From positions 1 through 6,015 of the forward strand of contig CASEDN010000046.1 of assembly GCA_949286645.1 (NCBI GenBank): 6,015 nt of DNA. The letters are read 5' to 3'. The DNA comes from an uncultured bacterium. Lineage in GTDB: Bacteria; Bacillota_I; Bacilli_A; RF39; UBA660. Under the pieces are notes generated by a model, which was not told the origin of the DNA, made no database searches, and saw only the letters and a list, made by a program, of their open reading frames with translations. Shown here one piece after another: positions 1 through 4,453 of this stretch; positions within the stretch are counted from its first letter, which is position 1, and each line of letters starts with the position of its first letter. The translations under genes and the position numbers were made by a program.

Positions 1-1290
1 AGGATCCCATGGTTTTAACTCTACTGGTTCATATGACATTTCATCTAATTGTTCTTGAGTTAAATATTTCTTATTAATAACTACTTGATATACATACTTT
101 TCAAACCAAGAATCACTTGCGACAAAATATCCTTTATTACCTACATCTTCACCCCAACTATTCTCAAGTTTCCATTTAGTTGCTTTATTATCCTCTAAAT
201 TAACTCCAGTAACTACCATAGCATGATTCATTGAACTTTCATAATTATCAAGTGCCTCTTCTTTAGTCATAAAGAAATCAGTTTTAAATGTATCATAATA
301 ATTAAAACTCATATCATCAAATACTCCATCTTTTTTATCTATTGTTTTTTTAAAATCACAACCTAACCAAACTACTTCTTTTGCTTGTAATTGTTTAATA
401 ACAAGTTTTTTTAACTCTTCAATAGGAAGATTAAGAAATATAGGTGTTTTTCCTTCGATAACATTATTTAAATATTTAACTACGTAAGTTCTATTAAAAG
501 TTTTATCCTGTGTTGGTACATTAGTAATACACACATAGTTATTTATATTTATATCAGTATATTCATGATAAAATTCTAAAGGAGTTATTCCCTTAATAAT
601 GTGATATTTTTTATCTTTATCTGTATATTCAAAATCAAATTGTTTTGGTGGAACACCATAACAACAAGCTAATATTCTATAAATATCATCTAAATATAAA
701 CTCTTTAAATATTCTAAATTTTCATTACTAGAAAGTAATCTTGCATTAAACTGTCTTAATTTTCTGTTAAGTAGATGATTCATTTCATCTGGATTAAGAC
801 TTTGATATGTATCACTCATTGCTGTTTTAGGAACAAAACCATATTTGTTAATAATATTAGAAAAGAAATCCCAAACACCACCGTCCTCAATACCTTTTGT
901 TAATAAAAAGTATCTTTCTCTATCATCTGCATCTTTATCTTTAAGTTGGGCTAAACTTTCCATTATATAATTACATTTTTCTAATTTATCATAAAAAGAT
1001 ATATAACTTTGAGAAATTTCAAAATTTTCTAAATCATATTTTTTACATATAGACTCTCTTAATACATTACACCCTGCATATATAAAAGAATTATTCGCAT
1101 TTTTTTGATTTACAGCCTTTAAAGTATCAAGGTTAATAGAAAAATTAAATAGTAGTTGTCCTTCTCTTTCTTTATTTCTCATAATATCTCTTATATTGTT
1201 GTTTACAAGGGCACATCTTACTGTTTTATTTTCAATACCTTGTATATAGTTATTACTTATTTCTTCAATCATTTCTCTTTTTATCTCCAT
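1..1290 (-). CDS. pepC: PepC/bleomycin hydrolase-like C1B peptidase homologue with Ser at the catalytic Cys position; C-terminus cut by window edge
   Basis: There are 430 codons without a stop from the ATG at 1290 to base 1. The frame ends ...LKPWDP, where PepC proteins are about to finish (PWDPMGALA-type tail), so only a few residues should be missing. The whole length follows the cytosolic cysteine aminopeptidase family C1B (PepC, a homohexamer that trims N-terminal residues from peptides): NQK at 61-63, SQSY, EDGGVWD at 135-141, WLGCDF, MNHAMVVTG with H356, and KLENSWG with N377. In the family the nucleophile lies in NQKxxGRCWxFA; here the ungapped match reads NQKNANNSFIYA, so Ser68 replaces Cys and GR and W are also changed. 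The oxyanion Gln62, His356 and Asn377 remain. The start is supported by AAAGGATGGTGAT upstream (1306-1294). The gene has its own promoter-like sequence after the gltX terminator. The fold is near certain; classical cysteine peptidase activity is doubtful, and it may be a pseudoenzyme or peptide-binding paralogue. Confidence 0.92.
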   Translation of the reverse strand, partial: MEIKREMIEEISNNYIQGIENKTVRCALVNNNIRDIMRNKEREGQLLFNFSINLDTLKAVNQKNANNSFIYAGCNVLRESICKKYDLENFEISQSYISFYDKLEKCNYIMESLAQLKDKDADDRERYFLLTKGIEDGGVWDFFSNIINKYGFVPKTAMSDTYQSLNPDEMNHLLNRKLRQFNARLLSSNENLEYLKSLYLDDIYRILACCYGVPPKQFDFEYTDKDKKYHIIKGITPLEFYHEYTDININNYVCITNVPTQDKTFNRTYVVKYLNNVIEGKTPIFLNLPIEELKKLVIKQLQAKEVVWLGCDFKKTIDKKDGVFDDMSFNYYDTFKTDFFMTKEEALDNYESSMNHAMVVTGVNLEDNKATKWKLENSWGEDVGNKGYFVASDSWFEKYVYQVVINKKYLTQEQLDEMSYEPVELKPWDP

Positions 1291-1318
1291 ATTATCACCA
1301 TCCTTTAATAGTATATCT

Positions 1319-1347
1319 ATTATAATGGTTTTAATACGAATTTTAAC
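1319..1347 (-). promoter_or_regulatory. Candidate promoter of the pepC-like gene
   Basis: A perfect TATAAT lies at 1324-1319 on the minus strand, 29 nt before the start codon and just before the AAAGGA ribosome binding site. No good -35 is present at 17 nt spacing (GTTAAA, three of six matches). A terminator separates this gene from gltX, so an independent promoter is expected here. Confidence 0.45.
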
Positions 1348-1360
1348 ATGATAAATTTAA

Positions 1361-1380
1361 TAGCCAAATAGTTATGGCTA
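1361..1380. repeat. 20-bp inverted repeat upstream of the pepC promoter
   Basis: TAGCCA and TGGCTA are exact 6-bp arms around an 8-nt centre. The site lies between the gltX terminator and the pepC -10, about 14 bp upstream of the -35 region. It could be an operator or a second weak terminator hairpin; no long T-run follows on either strand. No known regulator motif is recognised. Confidence 0.35.
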
Positions 1381-1383
1381 GAG

Positions 1384-1421
1384 AAAATAAAAAAGTTAGC
1401 ATTTCTAAATAAACTAACTCT
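1384..1421 (-). terminator. Rho-independent terminator of gltX
   Basis: Read on the minus strand, AGAGTTAG starts one base after the gltX stop and pairs with CTAACT; with a G·U pair and flanking A-U pairs the stem can grow to about ten pairs. The loop contains ATTT/AAAT, which can pair further. A TTTTT-A-TTTT tract follows. It ends the tRNA-Gln - gltX transcript before pepC. Confidence 0.75.
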
Positions 1422-3053
1422 TTAATTTTTATAAAACTCTACTCTTTTTTTTAATTCATCAATACCAATAATCTTTAATAATTGATATAAATTAGGAGTC
1501 TTAACTCTACCTGTAAGTAGATGTCTAATCATCTCACAGACATCTCCTATATGTCCTTTATATAAAGTTGGATCTTCTTTATACATTTTAACACTAGGAG
1601 CATATCCCATTTCTTCGGCAAGTACTTTAACCTGATTATACCAATCATCTTCACTATTAAAGTCTTGATATATCTCTATATATTTATTAATAACATCATA
1701 ATCGATTTTCTCATCTATATCTTTATAAGTTTCATTTCTATCTTTATAGAATAAATCGTTAAATATATAAGCACTTTCAGTTTTGATATCTTTATATGTT
1801 GCAATATCTTTACGAGGTCTCTTACTATCACGTTCTATATTTAAGAAAGAAACTAACTTGTCTTTATCTTTAACCATTAATTCATAAAACTCTTCATCAT
1901 ACTTTTTATAATAGCTTAAAGCATCGTTATAAATAGTTTCGGCACTAATTCTTGAAAAATAAGTTCTACAGATATTATTTAACTTCTCCATATCAAATAA
2001 AGTTCCACCTGTAGGCATTTTCTTAAATGAGAATTTAAAGTCTTCTATAGATTTATCTTTATTTTGTAAATACCACTCTTCAAAGTTAGTGTTAGCAAGT
2101 GTTGCAAGATAAAGTCTAACACCTTCTTTAGGGATACCTGCTTCTTCATAGTAACTAACAGCAAATTCTGGATCTTTTCTTTTACTAAACTTACGTATTT
2201 TACCATCTTCTTTTTTAGTAAGAGGTGCAATATGTGCATACTTACATGGTTTAAAACCTAAAACTTGATTAAGTTGTAAATGTTTAGGAAAGCTAGGTAC
2301 CCATTCATCACCTCTTAATACATGAGTTGTATGCATTAAATGATCATCTATAACATGAGCGAAGTGATATGTTGGAATACCATCTTTCTTAAGTAACACT
2401 TCATCAATATCATTTTCTGGTAGACTGATATCACCTTTAATTAAATCATGTAATATTATCTCATTATGAGAATCTCCTGGCGATTTTAGACGAATAACAT
2501 AACTATCACCATTATCTAAATGGGCTTTTACTTCATCAAGTGATAAATCTCTATCAACGGCATAACTTCCATAAATACCAATTTTTTCTTTTCTTAACTC
2601 TTGACCACTTCTTATATCAGCGATTTCTTCTTCACTCATAAAACAAGGATAAGCTTTACCTTCACTAACTAACTTTTTAGCATAAGCCCTGTAAATTTCT
2701 ACTCTTTCACTTTGTAAATAAGGACCATATTGTCCATCTTTTCCATATCCTTCATCATAATCTATATCAAAGGCTTTAAGACCGTTTATAATAGCTTCTA
2801 TCGCTCCTTCTTTCTCTCTTTTACTATCAGTATCTTCAACTCTAAGATAAAAAATACCTCCAGTTTGCTTAGCAAGCATTGAACTAATGAAAGCCCCATA
2901 TAAATTACCTACATGCATAAAACCTGTAGGAGAAGGACCAAATCTTGTAACGTATGCTCCATCTTTTAAATTTCTAGCTGGATACTTTGCTTCTATCTCA
3001 TCAACAGTTACTTTGACATTAGGAAATAACAAATCTGCAAGTTCTTTATTCAT
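1422..3053 (-). CDS. gltX: Glutamyl-tRNA synthetase (long, clostridial-type form)
   Basis: A class I aminoacyl-tRNA synthetase that attaches glutamate to tRNA in the cytosol. The nucleotide-binding signature is FGPSPTGFMHVGN (residues 38-50, HVGN as the HIGH motif). FYLRVEDTD (68-76) and HVLRGDEW (244-251) are family blocks, and KFSKR (288-292) is the KMSKS motif. The C-terminal part from about 350 is the helical anticodon-binding region, ending near GHIGDVCEMIRHLLTGR (500-516). At 543 residues it is longer than the usual bacterial GluRS of about 470-490 and resembles the long clostridial version. The zinc-type cysteine cluster is not evident (only Cys137 in PCFMSEEE). GGAGTGAT at 3065-3058 supports the start. 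It lies 38 nt after tRNA-Gln(CUG) with no hairpin terminator between them, so the two are probably co-transcribed. If the genome lacks glnS this enzyme should also charge tRNA-Gln with glutamate for later amidation; that is inference. Confidence 0.97.
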   Translation of the reverse strand: MNKELADLLFPNVKVTVDEIEAKYPARNLKDGAYVTRFGPSPTGFMHVGNLYGAFISSMLAKQTGGIFYLRVEDTDSKREKEGAIEAIINGLKAFDIDYDEGYGKDGQYGPYLQSERVEIYRAYAKKLVSEGKAYPCFMSEEEIADIRSGQELRKEKIGIYGSYAVDRDLSLDEVKAHLDNGDSYVIRLKSPGDSHNEIILHDLIKGDISLPENDIDEVLLKKDGIPTYHFAHVIDDHLMHTTHVLRGDEWVPSFPKHLQLNQVLGFKPCKYAHIAPLTKKEDGKIRKFSKRKDPEFAVSYYEEAGIPKEGVRLYLATLANTNFEEWYLQNKDKSIEDFKFSFKKMPTGGTLFDMEKLNNICRTYFSRISAETIYNDALSYYKKYDEEFYELMVKDKDKLVSFLNIERDSKRPRKDIATYKDIKTESAYIFNDLFYKDRNETYKDIDEKIDYDVINKYIEIYQDFNSEDDWYNQVKVLAEEMGYAPSVKMYKEDPTLYKGHIGDVCEMIRHLLTGRVKTPNLYQLLKIIGIDELKKRVEFYKN

Positions 3054-3091
3054 CTAAATCACTCCATCTATAAAAAAATAATTATCTAAAT

Positions 3092-3166
3092 TGGTTGCCC
3101 CAGTTAGATTCGAACTAACGCGTAATGCGGTCAGAGCGCACTGCCTTACCACTTGGCTATGGGGCA
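3092..3166 (-). tRNA. tRNA-Gln, anticodon CUG
   Basis: A complete cloverleaf on the minus strand. The acceptor TGCCCCA pairs with TGGGGCA, with U1-A72 as is common for tRNA-Gln. The D arm is GCC...GGC with GG in the loop. The anticodon stem is GTGCG/CGCAT (one G·U) around loop CTCTGAC, giving anticodon CTG at 3134-3132. The T arm is GTTAG-TTCGAAT-CTAAC. Discriminator A is followed by an encoded CCA (3094-3092). The D arm matches the Bacillus tRNA-Gln pattern. CUG reads only CAG, so a UUG isoacceptor should exist elsewhere. It is the first element of the unit with gltX. Confidence 0.95.
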
Positions 3167-3181
3167 ATAAATAACAATTAA

Positions 3182-3210
3182 ATTCTATCACAAAAAGGTT
3201 TTGTTGACAA
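3182..3210 (-). promoter_or_regulatory. Promoter of the tRNA-Gln - gltX unit
   Basis: Minus-strand TTGTCA (3210-3205), a 17-nt spacer, then TAGAAT (3187-3182) preceded by TGA, an extended -10. Five of six bases match consensus at each box. Predicted start is near 3175, about 9 nt before the mature tRNA 5' end. The -35 box is inside the palindrome GTTGACAAC (3203-3211), which also gives a perfect TTGACA on the plus strand. Confidence 0.8.
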
Positions 3211-3240
3211 CTTGAAAAAAAGATATTTTTATGATAATAT
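3204..3240 (+). promoter_or_regulatory. Candidate promoter of the plus-strand antisense RNA
   Basis: The best-spaced pair is TTGAAA (3212-3217), 17 nt, then TAATAT (3235-3240), preceded by TGA as an extended -10. A perfect TTGACA at 3204-3209 is also present, but its spacing to TATGAT (3230) is 20 nt, which is less favourable. Predicted start is about 3245-3248. It is back to back with the tRNA promoter. The presence of a plus-strand terminator downstream supports transcription in this direction. Confidence 0.5.
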
Positions 3241-3263
3241 GAATATGTAAGGAAAACTTACAT

Positions 3264-3312
3264 ATAAATAAAAATGAGGAATACCTAGTTTTGTAGTTGG
3301 GTATTTACCTCA
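3264..3312 (-). terminator. Minus-strand terminator ending the small-ORF message
   Basis: Read on the minus strand, TGAGG-TA-AATACC pairs with GGTATTCCTCA (a TA bulge) and is followed by TTTTTATTTAT. This gives a strong 11-pair stem with a U-rich tail, oriented to stop minus-strand transcripts. On the plus strand the same stem is hairpin 2 of the candidate antisense RNA. Confidence 0.65.
3278..3311 (+). repeat. Left arm of an inverted repeat flanking the small ORF
   Basis: GGAATACCTAGT (3278-3289) and TGGGTATTTACCTC (3298-3311) recur on the opposite strand at 3475-3464 (11 of 12 identical) and 3461-3448 (12 of 14). The spacer is 8 nt here and 2 nt in the other copy. All three differences are transitions. 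The arms bracket the 16-codon ORF and its leader. Confidence 0.7.
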
Positions 3313-3320
3313 ATTTTGTG

Positions 3321-3337
3321 GTATAACACCCTTATAC
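3321..3337. repeat. Small palindrome competing with the plus-strand terminator stem
   Basis: GTATAA and TTATAC (6 bp, exact) surround CACCC. TTATAC is also used by the terminator hairpin at 3329-3350, so the two folds exclude each other. It could act as an anti-terminator; it may be chance in AT-rich DNA. Confidence 0.3.
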
Positions 3338-3360
3338 AAGATGTATAGGGCGTTTTTATT
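3327..3360 (+). terminator. Plus-strand rho-independent terminator of the antisense RNA
   Basis: CCCTTATACA (3329-3338) pairs with TGTATAGGG (3342-3350), with one bulged T and loop AGA, followed by CG and TTTTTATT. It is a GC-anchored stem with a U tract on the plus strand, where no protein gene precedes it. On the minus strand the T tract becomes the AAATAA stop region of the small ORF. Confidence 0.75.
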
Positions 3361-3406
3361 TAAAGACAATTAATAATGCTACTACTAGAAAATCTTTCTT
3401 GCTCAT
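3356..3406 (-). CDS. 16-residue hydrophobic peptide, candidate type I toxin
   Basis: ATG at 3406, TAA at 3358-3356, product MSKKDFLVVALLIVFK: a charged N-terminus (KKD), a nine-residue hydrophobic run LVVALLIVF and a final Lys. This is the composition of very short membrane toxins such as the 18-19 residue Ibs peptides, though I recognise no homologue. AAAGGAG (3421-3415) with 8-nt spacing is among the best ribosome binding sites in the window, which argues for translation. The ORF is embedded in a leader that can hide this RBS, a promoter-like sequence upstream, a minus-strand terminator downstream, and an antisense RNA over its 3' UTR. Its start overlaps the TGA of a short upstream frame (ATGA). 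The peptide is very short for a transmembrane helix, so it may instead be a leader or signalling peptide, or a chance ORF. Confidence 0.5.
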   Translation of the reverse strand: MSKKDFLVVALLIVFK

Positions 3407-3477
3407 AGGCAAGTCTCCTTTCTAACCATTAGAAATGGAAAAATAAGGAGATAAACACCCATTACTAAGTATTCCAT
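3403..3477 (-). CDS. Overlapping upstream mini-ORF (24 codons), tentative
   Basis: From ATG at 3477 to TGA at 3405-3403 the frame reads MEYLVMGVYLLIFPF then LMVRKETCL, a hydrophobic stretch with a basic end. Its TGA overlaps the ATG of the 16-codon ORF, a typical translational-coupling junction, reminiscent of mok over hok. Against it: no convincing ribosome binding site precedes Met1 (3477), Met6 (3462) or Met17 (3429), and the predicted transcription start lies close to 3475. If used, it may serve mainly to open the RBS of the downstream ORF. Confidence 0.22.
   Translation of the reverse strand: MEYLVMGVYLLIFPFLMVRKETCL
3414..3451 (-). promoter_or_regulatory. Leader hairpin sequestering the small-ORF RBS
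   Basis: TCTCCTT (3451-3445) is an exact 7-nt complement of AAGGAGA (3420-3414), which contains the Shine-Dalgarno. Inside it, CCATT/AATGG (3438-3434 with 3430-3426) closes a TCT loop; TTTCTAA/TTAGAAA is an alternative inner stem. In this fold the ribosome cannot reach the RBS. The anti-SD arm overlaps the 5' repeat arm that can instead pair with the 3' UTR. Confidence 0.55.
3447..3475 (-). repeat. Right arm of the inverted repeat, in the 5' leader of the small-ORF message
   Basis: Read on the minus strand this is GGAATACTTAGT, AA, then TGGGTGTTTATCTCC. It repeats the plus-strand sequence at 3278-3311 and is therefore complementary to the minus-strand 3' UTR: 12 plus 14 pairs with three G·U, interrupted by an asymmetric loop. 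It may let the message close on itself. Confidence 0.65.
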
Positions 3478-3481
3478 CTAT

Positions 3482-3510
3482 ACAATATCATAAATGTATC
3501 TATAAAACAA
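3482..3510 (-). promoter_or_regulatory. Candidate promoter of the small-ORF message
   Basis: TTGTTT (3510-3505), 17 nt, TATTGT (3487-3482) with an extended TGA in front; predicted start about 3475. The boxes match consensus moderately (3/6 and 4/6). An alternative -10, TATGAT (3492-3487), has a poorer -35. The -35 lies inside the stem of the plus-strand terminator at 3498-3541. Confidence 0.4.
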
Positions 3511-3541
3511 GCGAACAAAAGCAAGTTTTATAGATTTTTTT
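3498..3541 (+). terminator. Second plus-strand terminator, 11-bp stem
   Basis: ATCTATAAAAC (3498-3508) pairs exactly with GTTTTATAGAT (3525-3535) around a 16-nt loop, followed by TTTTTT (3536-3541). The U tract exists only on the plus strand (the minus side continues ACATTTATG), so it is built to stop plus-strand transcripts, perhaps read-through from the antisense RNA, just before they enter the 3' end of the neighbouring minus-strand gene. It may weakly terminate that gene as well. Confidence 0.7.
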
Positions 3542-3548
3542 AGTATAA

Positions 3549-4130
3549 TCACTTATATTTAATGAGAACTTTATCTGGATGATTTACAATGCTTTCTGGA
3601 TGATGAAAAGCATTTTGAAACAAACTTATAGTATATTCTTCCATATCTAGTTGATATTCATTAATTGTCCTTTTCTTTTTATCTATTGTAAAATTAAAAA
3701 CTAAATCATAGCCACGATTAAATTCACAATCTTCTTCATCATCTCTAAATACTGAATTAATCTCTTCAACGCAACATACCATGCTCATATCTCTAGCCAT
3801 AATTCCTATTGCAGGAGTGTCTGAATATATTTCTTCATTTTCATCATACACATAAAAAGAAAAAATAACATAATTATAATTAAGACAAATATTAAGCTCC
3901 ATATTTAAAAGTTCTTCTTGAAGATTTTTAAATCTACTTTTAACTATATTAGAACTAATTAAATCTAAAAAATAAATTAATCTTTTCTTTTGTTCAGTAT
4001 TTTCATAATCACTTATCATATATTTAATTCTTTTACAATCTTCTTTTATTGCCCCTTGATATTCAAAAAACAATTCTAATTCGTCTTTAGGCATATCGTT
4101 AGAATAATAACTTAAATATAGATAATCCAT
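3549..4130 (-). CDS. Uncharacterised acidic protein, 193 residues
   Basis: I do not recognise this protein. It has no signal peptide or membrane segment and is probably cytosolic. Residues 15-80 look helical and charged (ELELFFEYQ, KKRLIYFLDL, FKNLQEELLNMEL). Residues 81-165 look strand-rich with aromatics (NYNYVIFSFYVYDENEE, GYDLVFNFTID) and an acidic patch DDEEDCEF (130-137). The end contains NAFHHPESIVNHPDK. Cysteines 32, 82, 119, 120 and 135 are scattered, not a metal motif. The ribosome binding site is weak (AAGAAAGAAGTTGAT before the ATG), so expression may be low. A terminator after yneF isolates it from the tkt operon; a TAAAAT at 4158-4153 is the only upstream -10 candidate and lacks a clear -35. 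An intact reading frame with normal local composition supports a real gene. Confidence 0.8.
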   Translation of the reverse strand: MDYLYLSYYSNDMPKDELELFFEYQGAIKEDCKRIKYMISDYENTEQKKRLIYFLDLISSNIVKSRFKNLQEELLNMELNICLNYNYVIFSFYVYDENEEIYSDTPAIGIMARDMSMVCCVEEINSVFRDDEEDCEFNRGYDLVFNFTIDKKKRTINEYQLDMEEYTISLFQNAFHHPESIVNHPDKVLIKYK

Positions 4131-4185
4131 TATATCAACTTCTTTCTTAATTATTTTATCTTTTTAATAATGTTTCTTCTATAAG

Positions 4186-4217
4186 AAAAAATGCAAAAAC
4201 TACATATATTTTTGCAT
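4186..4217 (-). terminator. Terminator of the tkt - sirA - yneF operon, overlapping the yneF 3' end
   Basis: On the minus strand ATGCAAAAA (4217-4209) pairs exactly with TTTTTGCAT (4199-4191) around a 9-nt loop, followed by TTTTTCTTAT. The left arm encodes the Met-Gln-Lys near the YneF C-terminus and the loop contains the last codons and the TAG stop. Confidence 0.8.
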
Positions 4218-4409
4218 TGATTTCATCATTTGATTAATTTGTTTTTGATTAGGTTTTCTACCCATCTGCATCATTAAAGCTTTAATCATTTCTTCATTAA
4301 TAGGTGGATTCTTCTTCATATATCTTTTAGTAACATATCTTGCTATAAAGAATCCAATAATCGCTCCTATTACTAAGCCTATTAAAATCATCAATATATC
4401 GTGTAACAT
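4200..4409 (-). CDS. yneF: YneF (UPF0154) small membrane protein
   Basis: 69 residues, close to the family's usual size. One N-terminal transmembrane segment (about residues 5-24, ILMILIGLVIGAIIGFFIA) is followed by a basic stretch and the conserved cytosolic tail KKNPPINEEM (32-41), MMQMGRKPNQKQINQMM (47-63), which is the UPF0154 signature. The biochemical role is unknown. A strong TAAGGAG lies 9 nt before the ATG. It follows sirA by 44 nt with no terminator between, as in B. subtilis where yneF follows yneE/sirA. The mRNA ends directly after its stop. Confidence 0.93.
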   Translation of the reverse strand: MLHDILMILIGLVIGAIIGFFIARYVTKRYMKKNPPINEEMIKALMMQMGRKPNQKQINQMMKSMQKYM

Positions 4410-4453
4410 AATAACACTCTCCTTACAACAATATATTACCTTAAATTAGAAAA

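Larger units (their letters stand above)
3246..3357 (+). ncRNA. Candidate antisense RNA (type I antitoxin-like), about 110 nt
   Basis: No plausible plus-strand ORF occurs here (the ATG at 3274 meets a stop after four codons), but the strand carries a promoter-like sequence, three hairpins and a terminator. Hairpin 1 (3243-3265) is a 9-bp perfect stem ATATGTAAG/CTTACATAT with loop GAAAA; part of it may lie upstream of the start site. Hairpin 2 (3275-3312) pairs TGAGG-AATACC with GGTATT-TA-CCTCA around a 14-nt loop. Hairpin 3 (3329-3350) is the terminator. The RNA would be fully complementary to the 3' UTR of the small hydrophobic ORF's message and reach its stop codon, like the 3'-overlapping antitoxins RatA (against txpA) and SR4 (against bsrG). 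No sequence similarity to these is claimed. Confidence 0.55.

Noticed and set aside
2045..2239. 64-codon plus-strand ORF
   Set aside because: It lies wholly inside gltX on the opposite strand, has low-complexity Lys/Leu-rich translation and no family resemblance; it is a shadow of the real gene.
3054..3091. T-rich stretch (T7) between the tRNA and gltX as a terminator
   Set aside because: No GC-containing hairpin other than the tRNA itself precedes it, so a standard rho-independent terminator is not supported.
3092..3166. T-box or other riboswitch upstream of gltX
   Set aside because: The leader is occupied by the tRNA itself; no T-box sequence or specifier hairpin is visible.
3278..3475. 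Inverted repeat as ends of a mini-transposon or IS remnant
   Set aside because: The arms are internally self-complementary and fit RNA hairpins; no target-site duplication or transposase trace is seen. It cannot be fully excluded.
4129..4137. TGATATAAT, a perfect extended -10 overlapping the start codon of the 193-residue gene
   Set aside because: Transcription from it would begin after the ATG, no suitable -35 is present, and no RBS precedes the next in-frame Met (residue 13). Probably chance in AT-rich DNA.
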